A stretch of DNA of 64,000 nucleotides from Pseudomonas kuykendallii (GCF_900106975.1 NZ_FNNU01000001.1:556260-620259), one strand, 5' to 3'. Positions 35,516 to 44,920 are shown, counted from the first letter of the stretch. The notes: generated by a model from the sequence alone, not told the origin. Program-made: numbers and translations.

Positions 35516-36264
35516 TGGCGCGGCCACTGGAACACCAGGTCGCGCTGGTCACCGGCGCCACCCAGGGCATCGGCCGCGCCATCGCGATCGCGCTGGCCGA
35601 CGCCGGCGCGCGGGTGTGGATCAATCACCTCGACCAGCCGCAGGCCGCCGAGGCGCTGGTGGCACAGATCGTCGCCGGCGGCGGCCGCGCCCACGCGGTA
35701 CAGGCCGACGTCGCCTCGCCGGAGCAGGTCGAGGCGATGTTCGTCGAGGTGCTCGGCGACGGGCCGCTGGACATCCTGGTGAACAACGCCGGGATCATTC
35801 TCGAGAAAGCCTTCCTCGACACCGACGAGGACGACTGGGCACGTCTGCTCGGCGTTGACCTCGGCGGCGTCTACCGCTGCTGCCGCCAGGCGCTGAGGCA
35901 CATGCAGCCACGCGGCACCGGCAGCATCGTCAACATCGCCTCGGAACTCGGCCAGCTCGGCCGCGCCCAGTATGTCGCCTACTGCACCGCCAAGGCCGGG
36001 GTGATCGGCCTGAGCAAGTCGCTGGCCCGCGAGTTCGCCCCGGCGATCCGCATCAACGCGGTGGCGCCCGGCCCGGTGGACACGCCGATGGTCTCGCTGG
36101 AGCACATGAGCGCCGAGATGATCGCCGCGGAAACCGCGATCCCCGCCGGCCGTCTCGGGCGCCCCGAGGAAATCGCCGCGGCGGTGCTGTTCCTCGTCTC
36201 GCCGCAGGCGAGCTTCTTCCACGGTCAGACCCTCGGCGCCAACGGCGGCGCCTGGATGGGCTGA
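35515..36264 (+). CDS. short-chain dehydrogenase/reductase 2 of guanidine operon (FabG-like)
   Basis: 249 residues, classical SDR with TGATQGIGRA near residue 14, NNAG, and catalytic S143, Y156, K160 (AYCTAK). C-terminal GQTLGANGGAWMG is FabG-like. Distinct from the first SDR, so two successive alcohol/carbonyl steps, or two stereoisomers, may be handled. TGATG overlap with the upstream gene shows tight coupling. Confidence 0.88.
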   Translation: MARPLEHQVALVTGATQGIGRAIAIALADAGARVWINHLDQPQAAEALVAQIVAGGGRAHAVQADVASPEQVEAMFVEVLGDGPLDILVNNAGIILEKAFLDTDEDDWARLLGVDLGGVYRCCRQALRHMQPRGTGSIVNIASELGQLGRAQYVAYCTAKAGVIGLSKSLAREFAPAIRINAVAPGPVDTPMVSLEHMSAEMIAAETAIPAGRLGRPEEIAAAVLFLVSPQASFFHGQTLGANGGAWMG

Positions 36265-36266
36265 AG

Positions 36267-37151
36267 ATGAGCCTGCTGCGAGCGGAACTGGCGCTGATGA
36301 GCGGCGCGATCCTGTGGGGCCTCGGCTGGATTCCGCTGCAGATGTTCGCCAACCGCGGGCTGCTCGGCATGCCGCTGATCCTCGCCTGCTACGGCCTGCT
36401 CAGCCTCGTCAGCCTGCCGCTGATCCTGCGCCAGCGCCGCGCCTGGTGGAGCCAGCGCTTCAACCTGCTGGCGATCGGCGCGTGCGGCGGCTGGGCCACC
36501 GCCGGGCTGGTCAGCGCGCTGTCCGAAGGCGACGTGATGCGCGCCATGCTGCTGTTCTACCTGGCGCCGGTATGGGCGCTGCTGGGCGGCTGGCTGCTGC
36601 TCGGCGAACGCCTCGACGCCACGCGTATCGGCGCTGTGCTGCTGGCCATGCTCGGCATCGCCCTGACCCTTGGCGTCAGCCGCGAGAGCTTCCAGGCGCT
36701 GCACAGCAGCGATGCCCTGGCGCTCTCCGCCGGCATGGCCTTCGCCCTCAACAACATCGCCACGCGCTCGGCCGAGCGTGTGCCGCTGACCAGCAAGGCG
36801 CTGGTCGCCTTTCTAGGCAGCGCCGCCTTCGGCGCGCTGTTCTGCCTGATCCAGGGCCGCGGCCTGCCGCCGATGTCGGTGCAAACCTGGGGCCTGGTGG
36901 CGCTGTTCGGTGCCTTCTGGCTGGTCTCCATGGCCGCGGCGCAGTACGGCTTCAGCCACGTCGAGGCCAGCCGCGGTGCGGTGCTGGCGCTGGTCGAACT
37001 GATCGCCGCGGTGCTCAGCTCGGCGGCCTTCGGCGAGCGCGAGATCGGCCTGCGCGAATGGCTCGGCGGCGCCCTGGTGCTGGCCGCCGCCTTCATCGCC
37101 GCGCGTCCGCCGCGGCCCACCCCTCCGTCTGTCTGCGAGGCAAACCGATGA
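36267..37151 (+). CDS. EamA-family (DMT) transporter, guanidine operon
   Basis: 294 residues with ten predicted membrane helices in two EamA repeats (EGDVMRAMLLFYLAPVWALL in the first, EASRGAVLALVELIAAVL in the second). DMT proteins often export amino acids or amines. Here it might expel a by-product such as guanidine or an amine, the role SMR exporters play in other ykkC regulons. The ATG is three bases after the SDR2 stop; its end overlaps the creatininase start. Confidence 0.82.
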   Translation: MSLLRAELALMSGAILWGLGWIPLQMFANRGLLGMPLILACYGLLSLVSLPLILRQRRAWWSQRFNLLAIGACGGWATAGLVSALSEGDVMRAMLLFYLAPVWALLGGWLLLGERLDATRIGAVLLAMLGIALTLGVSRESFQALHSSDALALSAGMAFALNNIATRSAERVPLTSKALVAFLGSAAFGALFCLIQGRGLPPMSVQTWGLVALFGAFWLVSMAAAQYGFSHVEASRGAVLALVELIAAVLSSAAFGEREIGLREWLGGALVLAAAFIAARPPRPTPPSVCEANR

Positions 37152-37915
37152 CAACCGTACGCATGGACCAGCTCAGCTGGGTCGAATACGCCCGCCGCGT
37201 GAGCGAGGAATCGCCCGTGGTCTTCCTGCCCTGTGGCGCCACCGAACAGCACGGCCCGCACCTGCCGCTGGGCACCGACGCGCTGCTCGCCAGCGCGCTC
37301 TGCGAGGACGTCGCCGCGCGCGTCGGCGGGCTGGTCGCACCGGCGCTGTCCTACGGCTACAAGTCGCAGCCCAAGTGCGGCGGCGGCAACCATTTCTGCG
37401 GCACCACCAGCCTCGACGGGCAGACCCTGATCGCCCTGGTACGCGACGCCGTGCGCGAGTTCGCCCGCCACGGCGTGACCCGCCTGGTGCTGGTCGACGG
37501 CCACTACGAGAACCAGTGGTTCGTCACCGAGGGCATCGAGCTGGCGCTGCGCGAGCTGGGCCCCACCGCGAAGCTGCAGGTGATGCGCCTGGAGCACTGG
37601 GATTTCTGCAGCGAGCAGACCCTGGCCGACGTGTTCCCCGAAGGCTTCCCCGGCTTCGCCCTGGAGCACGCGGCGGTGATCGAGACGTCGCTGATGCTGC
37701 ACTACCTGCCGAACCTGGTGCGCATCGACCTGATCCCCAACGATCCGCCCGCCGATTTCCCGCCCTACGACATGTACCCGAGCCGCACCGAGTGGGTGCC
37801 GCCGTCCGGCGTGCTGTCCTCGGCCAAGGGCTCCAGCGCCGAGAAGGGCGCGCGCATGGCCGGCGACATCTGCAACGGCATCGCCCAGGCGGTGCGCAAG
37901 GAATTCGCGCTGTGA
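37148..37915 (+). CDS. creatininase-family amidohydrolase (close to creatinine amidohydrolase)
   Basis: 255 residues, colinear with P. putida creatininase as I recall it. All bimetal ligands are present one residue earlier: E33, H35, D44, H119, E121 (blocks GATEQHGPHLPLGTD and DGHYENQWF). The substrate-loop block YGYKSQPKCGGGNHF and GTTSLDG, and the Trp in EHWDF, are also kept, so it is nearer to true creatininase than to formamidase-like paralogues. The reaction would open a cyclic guanidine lactam (creatinine to creatine). No creatinase gene is in the window, so the natural substrate may differ. Overlaps neighbours by 4 bases on both sides. Confidence 0.87.
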   Translation: MTTVRMDQLSWVEYARRVSEESPVVFLPCGATEQHGPHLPLGTDALLASALCEDVAARVGGLVAPALSYGYKSQPKCGGGNHFCGTTSLDGQTLIALVRDAVREFARHGVTRLVLVDGHYENQWFVTEGIELALRELGPTAKLQVMRLEHWDFCSEQTLADVFPEGFPGFALEHAAVIETSLMLHYLPNLVRIDLIPNDPPADFPPYDMYPSRTEWVPPSGVLSSAKGSSAEKGARMAGDICNGIAQAVRKEFAL

Positions 37916-38541
37916 GCACGGCCCTGATCGTCATCGACATGCAGCGCGACTTCTGCGCCGCCGGTGGCTACGCCGACCGCGCCGGGCTGGACATCACGCG
38001 CCTGCGCGCGCCGATCCCGGCGATCCAGCGCCTGCTCGACGGCGCCCGTCGCCACGGCCTGGCGATCTTCCACACCCGCGAGGGCCATCGTCCCGACCTC
38101 GCCGACCTGCCGGAAAGCAAGCGCCGGCGCGCTGAGTGCGCGGGTGCGCCGATCGGTGGCCAGGGCCCCCTGGGGCGCCTGCTGGTGCGCGGCGAGTACG
38201 GCCACGACCTGATCGACGAGTTGCAGCCGCTGCCCGGCGAGCCGGTGATTGACAAGCCCGGCTACAGCGCCTTCGCCCACACCGACCTGGAGCTGATGCT
38301 GCGCAACCGCGGCATCGACGAGCTGATCGTCACCGGCGTGACCACCGAGGTCTGCGTGTCCTCGACGCTGCGCAGCGCGGTGGATCTCGGGTTCGCCTGC
38401 ACCCTGGTCGACGATGCCTGCGGTTCGGCGCACGCCACGCTGCATGCCGCCGTGGTGGCGATGATGGCGGTGGAAGGCGGGCTGTTCGGCCGCGTCCTCG
38501 ACAGTCAGGATGTACTGGCCGAATGGGAGGAGCGCCGATGA
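37912..38541 (+). CDS. isochorismatase-like cysteine hydrolase (biuret/guanylurea hydrolase-like)
   Basis: 209 residues. The catalytic triad is readable as D9 (VIDMQRDF), K115 (IDKPGYSAF) and C148 (GVTTEVCVSS). The block FHTREGHRPDLADLP is typical of the biuret hydrolase/ureidoacrylate amidohydrolase branch, to which guanylurea hydrolase also belongs. These enzymes cleave amide or ureide bonds. In this operon it likely releases ammonia from an acyl-urea or acyl-guanidine intermediate. The start GTG at 37912 overlaps the previous stop (GTGA). Confidence 0.83.
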   Translation: MSTALIVIDMQRDFCAAGGYADRAGLDITRLRAPIPAIQRLLDGARRHGLAIFHTREGHRPDLADLPESKRRRAECAGAPIGGQGPLGRLLVRGEYGHDLIDELQPLPGEPVIDKPGYSAFAHTDLELMLRNRGIDELIVTGVTTEVCVSSTLRSAVDLGFACTLVDDACGSAHATLHAAVVAMMAVEGGLFGRVLDSQDVLAEWEERR

Positions 38542-39314
38542 CCCAGGTAACCCGCCTGTGGCCGCTGCTCACCGCGACCTACCGCTACGACAAGTCGATC
38601 TCCACCTACCGCCGTGGCCAGGGCATCGCCATCGAGGCGCCTATCCTCGCCTACCTGATCGAGACGAAGCAGGGGCGCATTCTCTACGACGTCGGCTGCG
38701 ACTACCGCAAGATCGCCGACCCGGCGCTGCGCGAGCGCTGGTACGGCGACTTCCCGCTGGGCGCGCCGCAGATGAGCGAGGAGCAGCGCCTGCCGGCGCA
38801 TTTCGCCCGCCTCGGCCTGACCCCGGCGGACATCGACCTGGTGTTCCTCGGCCACCTGCACTTCGATCACGCCGGCGGTCTCTGCGAGGTCTGCGGCGCC
38901 GAGGTGCACGTGCACGCCGCCGAGCTGGAGGCCGCCCGCGGGCAGGCCGACGAGGCCTACTTCGCCGACGATTTCGCCGGCGACTACCGTTGGAAGGTGC
39001 AGACCGGCGAGTACGACCTGGTCCCCGGCGTGCGCGCGATCGACACGCCCGGCCACACCGCCGGGCACATGTCGCTGCTGATCGAGCTGCCCGAGGGCAA
39101 GCCGGTGATCCTCGCCGGCGACGCCGCCGACCTGACCGAGAACATCGAGGAGGAAATCGCTCCCGGCACGCTCTGGCAGGATCGCGAGGACATGGCCATC
39201 GACAGCATCCGCAAGCTCAAGGCGCTGGCGCGGGAGACCGGCGGCGAGCTGTGGCCGAACCACGACATGGCCTTCTTCAACGGCCTGCGCCAGTTCCCGG
39301 AGTTCCATTCATGA
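38538..39314 (+). CDS. metallo-beta-lactamase-fold hydrolase (AHL-lactonase-like)
   Basis: 258 residues. Metal motif HLHFDH at residues 106-111, further ligands in DTPGHTAGHMS and AGDAADLTEN. The length and order fit the AttM/AiiA-type lactonase group rather than true beta-lactamases. In a catabolic operon it could open a lactone or hydantoin-like ring; quorum quenching is a less likely alternative. Starts within the previous gene (ATGA overlap). Confidence 0.85.
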   Translation: MTQVTRLWPLLTATYRYDKSISTYRRGQGIAIEAPILAYLIETKQGRILYDVGCDYRKIADPALRERWYGDFPLGAPQMSEEQRLPAHFARLGLTPADIDLVFLGHLHFDHAGGLCEVCGAEVHVHAAELEAARGQADEAYFADDFAGDYRWKVQTGEYDLVPGVRAIDTPGHTAGHMSLLIELPEGKPVILAGDAADLTENIEEEIAPGTLWQDREDMAIDSIRKLKALARETGGELWPNHDMAFFNGLRQFPEFHS

Positions 39315-40066
39315 AACCTGTTCCCGACGCCTACCTCGGGGTCTGGCAGCGCACGCTGCTGACCACCACCGGTGGCGTTCACGACAGCAGCACCCAGGTC
39401 TACTGGCTGCAGACCGAGCGCCTGTTCGCCGACCTGCGGATTCCGCAGCCGGCACCAAGCAGCGAGACCGAGCGCGTGCTGCAGGCCGGCTTCGCCGGCG
39501 TCACCGAGGTCAACGACGACTTCTGCCAGTGGCACCGGGCGATCGACTTCCAGCCGCCGAGCGGCCGCGAGGACATCGGCCGGATGCGTTTCGAGTCCAG
39601 CGAGCGCGTGCTCGAGGACGGCCTCGACGGCGGCTACCACGAGGTCTGGGAACGCCTGCCGGAATCCCTCGGGCGCAACTGGGGCACCTGGCTGAGCGCC
39701 GGCGACGGCCGCCAGGGTTGCCTGCTGCTGGCCGGCGACTGCTTCCTCTTCGCCGCCGGTCGCGCCACCGCCCTGCCCGCCGCGCCCTCGCTCGCCGCGC
39801 TGCTGGCGGGTGGCGCGGAGGCCGGCACGCTGCTCGACTTCGAGCTGTCGTTCGGCCGCCATTGCCAGGGCACGCAGCCCTGGCGCATCGCGTTATCGAC
39901 GCTGCCCGAGCGGGTCGGCCAGGCGCTCCTGCCGAGCCGCATCGACCCCGACCAACCCGCGCAACTGCTGGATGCCGAGACCCTCGGCCACCTCGGTGCC
40001 ACGCCGCCGCAGGGCGGCTGGCAGGCCTGCGCGAGCCCGTCTTCACCCCGGAGAAACGAACCATGA
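39311..40066 (+). CDS. conserved protein, HRI1-like
   Basis: 251 residues, no signal peptide, no membrane segment. Rich in Trp and beta-type segments (YLGVWQRTLL, VYWLQTERLFADLRIP, FCQWHRAIDFQPP, YHEVWERLP), which resembles the lipocalin-like barrels of the HRI1 family. No catalytic motif I can name. Its place between the hydrolases and the transporter, with 4-base overlaps on both sides, suggests it acts in the same pathway, perhaps binding a hydrophobic or cyclic substrate. Family call tentative. Confidence 0.45.
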   Translation: MKPVPDAYLGVWQRTLLTTTGGVHDSSTQVYWLQTERLFADLRIPQPAPSSETERVLQAGFAGVTEVNDDFCQWHRAIDFQPPSGREDIGRMRFESSERVLEDGLDGGYHEVWERLPESLGRNWGTWLSAGDGRQGCLLLAGDCFLFAAGRATALPAAPSLAALLAGGAEAGTLLDFELSFGRHCQGTQPWRIALSTLPERVGQALLPSRIDPDQPAQLLDAETLGHLGATPPQGGWQACASPSSPRRNEP

Positions 40067-40899
40067 CCGCCCATCGCCCCCTGCCCGAAACACGTCCGGC
40101 GGCGCCGCCGAAAGCCGCCCGCTGGTGGGTCATCCGTGGAGACCTGCCGCGCGGCGCGATCTGGGGCCTGGCGCTCGCCGGGCTGCTGGCGCCGCTGCTG
40201 GCGTGGTGGGCCGCGACCACCTTCGGCGTGTCCAACCCGATGTTCCTGCCCGGCCCGGACGCCGTGATCAAGCGCCTCGGCCACTGGCTGACCGACGAGG
40301 GCCTGTTCGCCGACATCGCCATCAGCGTCTGGCGGGTGATGGGCGGCTTCTGCTCCTCGGCGCTGCTGGCCCTGCCGCTGGGCCTTTACATCGGCACCTA
40401 CCGTCCGGTGCAGGCGTTCCTCGAGCCGCTCACCGACTTCATCCGCTACATGCCGGCGGTGGCCTTCATCCCGCTGGTGATGCTCTGGGTCGGCATCGAC
40501 GAGGGCTCGAAGATCCTCATCATCTTCATCGGCACCTTCTTCCAGATGGTGCTGATGGTCGCCGAGGACGTTCGCCGGGTGCCGATGGCGCAGATCGAGG
40601 CGGCGCAGACCATGGGCGCCAGCCGCTACGAGGTGATCAAGCTGGTGATCCTGCCGTCGGCGCGCCCGGCGCTGCTCGACACCCTGCGCATCACCTGCGG
40701 CTGGGCCTGGACCTACCTGGTGGTGGCCGAACTGGTGGCCGCCAACTCCGGCCTCGGCTACGCCATCCTCAAGGCGCAGCGCTACATGCAGACGGACAAG
40801 ATCTTCGCCGGCATCCTGCTGATCGGCGTCATCGGCCTGCTCACCGACCAGGCGTTCCGCTGGCTCGGCCGCCTGGCCTTCCCCTGGTTGAAGAGGTAA
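40063..40899 (+). CDS. ABC transporter permease (SsuC/TauC-like), guanidine operon
   Basis: 278 residues with six predicted membrane helices. The EAA loop reads EAAQTMGASRYEVIKLVILP, typical for nitrate/sulfonate/taurine permeases. It pairs with the SBP at the start of the operon and the ATPase that follows. Starts inside the HRI1-like gene (ATGA). Confidence 0.93.
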   Translation: MTAHRPLPETRPAAPPKAARWWVIRGDLPRGAIWGLALAGLLAPLLAWWAATTFGVSNPMFLPGPDAVIKRLGHWLTDEGLFADIAISVWRVMGGFCSSALLALPLGLYIGTYRPVQAFLEPLTDFIRYMPAVAFIPLVMLWVGIDEGSKILIIFIGTFFQMVLMVAEDVRRVPMAQIEAAQTMGASRYEVIKLVILPSARPALLDTLRITCGWAWTYLVVAELVAANSGLGYAILKAQRYMQTDKIFAGILLIGVIGLLTDQAFRWLGRLAFPWLKR

Positions 40900-40904
40900 G
40901 CGCG

Positions 40905-41747
<843 letters not shown>

Positions 41748-41783
41748 ACGGCGTGGGCGCGGGGTGACGGAGGGCGCGTGGCC

Positions 41784-41805
41784 GGTGGGCTGAAGCCCAC
41801 CCTAC
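41784..41805. repeat. GTAGGGTGGGC half element (inverted)
   Basis: GGTGGGCTGAAGCCCACCC then TAC, the exact inverse of the element at 31183-31204. The two copies face each other around the guanidine operon, 10.6 kb apart. Confidence 0.8.
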
Positions 41806-41834
41806 GGCGTTACGGTGTTGGAGCCGGTGCGGGA

Positions 41835-42578
41835 TCAGGTCCGGCTGAGCCGGCAACTCAGGGCGCAATGGTCGGAGACGCCGGTGCTCAGGACGACATC
41901 CTCGAGCCGGTAGCCCGGCGTGTGGAACAGCCCGTCGACCATGAACGGGATGTCCCCGGCGCGGTGCAGCGAGCCGTCGATGCTGGTGGTGTGCTGCGCC
42001 GGGATGCCGTCGATGAAATGCTCGGCGATCAGGTCGAAGGTGGCGCGGCCGCGCGGGGCGTTGAAGTCGCCCGCCAGCAACAGGTCGCCGGCCTGCCGCG
42101 CCTGTGCTTCGGCGAGGCCGATCAGCTTGCCGGCGCTTTCGCGCTGGTACGGCGTGGAGGTGCCGAACGGCGTGACGTTGAGGTGGGTGACGGCGATGCG
42201 GAAGCCGCCGACGCTGGCGCTGAGCATGACTTCGGCGATGCTCAGCGGGTCGGCGCCGCGCTTGCCGTCCGTGTTGAGGAAGGTCATCTCGCGGATGCTC
42301 CCGGCGCTGCCGGAATAGTACTCGGCGCACACGTCCGCCAACGCCGTCTCGCGGGCGATCAGCCCGACGCCGACCACGTTGTCCGGCCCCTCCCCCGGAT
42401 AGCGCGCCATCGCCGCGAAGCTCATGCGGCTGCCCATCAGTGCCTCGAAGAACGGAATGTCGCGCTCGCACAGCTCCTGCAGGCAGAGCACGTCCGGACG
42501 TTCGCGCCGGAGAAAGGCCTCGACACGCGGCAGGTGCATGGAACGTTCGATGTTGACGGAGACGAGCTTGAGCGACAT
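41835..42578 (-). CDS. endonuclease/exonuclease/phosphatase-family protein
   Basis: 247 residues of the DNase I-like EEP fold: VSVNIERS (first Asn), VLCLQEL (metal Glu), VTHLNVTPFGTS, LLAGDFNAP and VSDHCAL (terminal His) give a complete active site. Substrate may be DNA, a phospholipid head group or a small phosphate ester. It is downstream of the RpiR regulator gene on the same strand (135-base gap). The ATG at 42578 has a weak ribosome-binding site. Confidence 0.8.
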   Translation of the reverse strand: MSLKLVSVNIERSMHLPRVEAFLRRERPDVLCLQELCERDIPFFEALMGSRMSFAAMARYPGEGPDNVVGVGLIARETALADVCAEYYSGSAGSIREMTFLNTDGKRGADPLSIAEVMLSASVGGFRIAVTHLNVTPFGTSTPYQRESAGKLIGLAEAQARQAGDLLLAGDFNAPRGRATFDLIAEHFIDGIPAQHTTSIDGSLHRAGDIPFMVDGLFHTPGYRLEDVVLSTGVSDHCALSCRLSRT

Positions 42579-42713
42579 GGGATCGGCGGGCAGTGGAATG
42601 AGGCGCGGGGTGCGCACGGCCGGCGACGGGACCGTGCAACGAGGATGCCGGAGTGTACCAGACGCCCGCGCCAGACCGCCCGCGTCCGCCGCCAGGCGCC
42701 ACCGGGCGCGGCC

Positions 42714-43550
42714 TCAGGAGCGGTACAGCTTGAGGCTCTGCACACGCTCCCGGTAGGCCGCCATGCGCTCCTTCAGTTCGTCCTTGCGCTGCGCTGCCAC
42801 GCAATGCAGCAGCACGTTGAGGGCGCTGGTCAGGCCGCCGGTGGACTCGAGGATCAACCCGGTCTTGGTCTTCATGGTGATGATCCAGGGCGTGTCGATG
42901 TGCCGGGCGATGCCGTACTCGTCGGTGAAGACCACCAGGTCGGTGTCGTTCTTCAGGCAGGTGTTGGCGAAGGCGATGCCGGCGTCGGCGTAGGGCGCGA
43001 TGTCGATGAGGATCACGCAGCAGCGCTTGTCGCGGCTGTCCAGCCAGTGGCCGAGCACGCCGCTGTAGAGGTCGAGGTATTCCACCCCGGAGCGCACCAG
43101 CGAAAGGCGGTTGGCGAAATCCTCGGCGAGCCCGCGGATGGTCTGGAAGCCGCAGACGAACACCCGCTCGGCTTCGCTTACGCGGGCGACGACGTCCTGC
43201 CAGTGCTGGTTGCCGAGCTGGCTGGCGAAGGCGGTGAGCGCCTCGATTTCCTCGTTGAGGTGCGCCAGAAGGTCGTCTGGCTGGCGTTCGACGCGCTCGA
43301 GCAGGGTGCTGTTGAGCAGAGACTGCACGCGCACCTCGTCGCGCAGTTCTTCCTTCAGGCTCTTCAGCCCCTTGTAGCCGAGGCGCCGCAGGAAGCGGCT
43401 GACGGTGTTCGGGCTGACGCCGCTCTTCTGCGCCAGGGTGGTGCCGTTCTCGAACGACAGGCTCTCCAGGTTGGCCTGGATGTACGCCCACAGCGAGCGC
43501 TCGGCCGGGGTCAGCTTGCCGCTCAGTTGTTCCATCTTGCTGTCCAGCAT
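42714..43550 (-). CDS. RpiR-family transcriptional regulator (HTH-SIS)
   Basis: 278 residues: HTH_6 domain (about 1-77, LAQKSGVSPNTVSRFLRRLG) and a SIS domain (about 125-260, VFVCGFQTIRGLAEDFANRL). SIS domains here sense phosphosugars or, in this subfamily, other small metabolites. It is divergent from a PotFGHI-like importer operon and is its probable regulator. ATG at 43550. Confidence 0.88.
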   Translation of the reverse strand: MLDSKMEQLSGKLTPAERSLWAYIQANLESLSFENGTTLAQKSGVSPNTVSRFLRRLGYKGLKSLKEELRDEVRVQSLLNSTLLERVERQPDDLLAHLNEEIEALTAFASQLGNQHWQDVVARVSEAERVFVCGFQTIRGLAEDFANRLSLVRSGVEYLDLYSGVLGHWLDSRDKRCCVILIDIAPYADAGIAFANTCLKNDTDLVVFTDEYGIARHIDTPWIITMKTKTGLILESTGGLTSALNVLLHCVAAQRKDELKERMAAYRERVQSLKLYRS

Positions 43551-43749
43551 GGGCGAAGCTCCGCTAGCTCTGGAATTTTTATGTCAGAGTATTGATGACT
43601 GGAAGAAATCTACTATATGCTCGACCCGCCCGGCAAAACATAACGACTAGAAACACGCGTTCTTCCTTTCGGCCCTTCGGCCATGCAATTCCTGCCCCAA
43701 CCAAAGGCTCGCTCACGCGGGCGGATAATCAGAAACGGAGTACAGGAAC
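43551..43749. promoter_or_regulatory. RpiR / importer divergent control region
   Basis: 199 bases, AT-richer near the RpiR gene (AATTTTTATGTCAGAGTATT at about 43573-43592). It must hold both promoters and the RpiR operator, but I cannot fix the boxes. AGGA lies before the binding-protein ATG at 43750. Confidence 0.4.
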
Positions 43750-44808
43750 ATGCCCGCACCCTATCACCGCAATGCCCTGCGCCACCTCGCGCGGGGTGCA
43801 CTGGCCGTTTCGGCCCTGCTCGCCAGCGCCGCCGGCCAGGCCGCCGAGGAGCTGCACCTGTACAACTGGGGCGACTACATCAACCCGCAGGTGCTCAGCC
43901 GCTTCACCGAGCAGACCGGCATCAAGGTGTCCCTCGACACCTACGGCAGCAACGAGGAAATGCTCGCCAAGCTGCAGGCCGGCGCCAGCGGCTACGACAT
44001 CGTCTTCCCCTCGGTGCACATGCAGGACAGCATGGCCGCCCTCGGCCTGCTGGAAAAGACCTCCATCGACCGGAGCCCGGCGTTCGCCAACATCGACCCG
44101 AGCTTCCTGCGCGCCAAGTCCGACCCCAAGGGCGAGTACTGCATGCCCTACGCCTGGGGCACCGTGGGAATCTTCTACAACAAGACCAAGGTCAGCAAAC
44201 CGATCGAGTCCTGGGCCGACTTCTTCGCCGAGGCCAAGGCCGGGAAGAAGGTCATCATGCTCGACGACATGCGCGAGACCCTCGGCGTCGGCCTGATCGT
44301 CAACGGCAAATCGGTGGACAGCACCGACCTTGCGGACATCAAGCAGGCCGAATCCTGGCTGCTGGAGCGCAAGCCGCTGGTCTCCGCCTTCACCTACGAG
44401 AGCGTGCCCATGGTGCAGTCCGGCGACGTCGCCGCGGCGCACTACTTCGTCGGCGCGATGATGTACGTGAAGCAGGACCCCGAGCATCTCGCCTACGTGA
44501 TTCCCAAGGAGGGCGCGACGCTCTACCAGGAAGACATGTGCGTCCTCAAAAGCGCGCCGAACAAGGCCAACGCCAAGCGCTTCATGGAGTTCTTCCTGCA
44601 GCCGGAGATCGCCGCGCTGAACACCGAGCAGCAGATGAACGGCACGCCGAACAAGGAAGCGCTGAAGCTGCTGCCGGCCGAGCTGCGCGACAACCCGGAG
44701 GTCAATCCGGGGCCGGAGGTGATGGCCAAGCTGCAGATCTTCCACGACCTCGGCAAGGACCTGAAGAAGTACGACCGCGCCTGGACGCGCGTGCGCACGG
44801 CGAACTGA
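43750..44808 (+). CDS. spermidine/putrescine-type ABC substrate-binding protein (PotD/PotF-like)
   Basis: 352 residues with a signal peptide (1-31, GQAAE). LHLYNWGDYINPQVLSRFTE at residues 34-53 and CMPYAWGTVGIFYNKTKV are hallmarks of the PotD/PotF family. Two extra features, MKYVK-like MMYVKQDPEHLAYVIPKEG and a C-terminal helix, are also standard. Ligand may be a polyamine, but relatives also bind opines and peptides-like amines; the adjacent DmpA-type aminopeptidase suggests an amide or beta-amino compound. Confidence 0.87.
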   Translation: MPAPYHRNALRHLARGALAVSALLASAAGQAAEELHLYNWGDYINPQVLSRFTEQTGIKVSLDTYGSNEEMLAKLQAGASGYDIVFPSVHMQDSMAALGLLEKTSIDRSPAFANIDPSFLRAKSDPKGEYCMPYAWGTVGIFYNKTKVSKPIESWADFFAEAKAGKKVIMLDDMRETLGVGLIVNGKSVDSTDLADIKQAESWLLERKPLVSAFTYESVPMVQSGDVAAAHYFVGAMMYVKQDPEHLAYVIPKEGATLYQEDMCVLKSAPNKANAKRFMEFFLQPEIAALNTEQQMNGTPNKEALKLLPAELRDNPEVNPGPEVMAKLQIFHDLGKDLKKYDRAWTRVRTAN

Positions 44809-44863
44809 CCCGCCGGCAGGTCCCGTCCGCGCCGGCGTCACCCGCCAGCCGGCTCACTCCCAG

Positions 44864-44900
44864 AAGGTTCGCGACCGCCGCTCGCGCCGGTCGCGACCTT
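44864..44900 (+). terminator. stem-loop between SBP and ATPase genes
   Basis: AAGGTTCGCGACCG (44864-44877) pairs with CGGTCGCGACCTT (44888-44900) with one bulge. No T-run. Same arrangement as after pstS and after the guanidine-operon SBP. Confidence 0.6.
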
Positions 44901-44920
44901 GCGCTTTCCCGGAGTCGTTC

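Noticed and set aside
38538-39314. Quorum-quenching lactonase as the main role of the MBL-fold protein
   Set aside because: The fold fits, but the gene is embedded with start/stop overlaps in a catabolic operon, so a pathway step is more likely; the alternative is kept only as a caveat.
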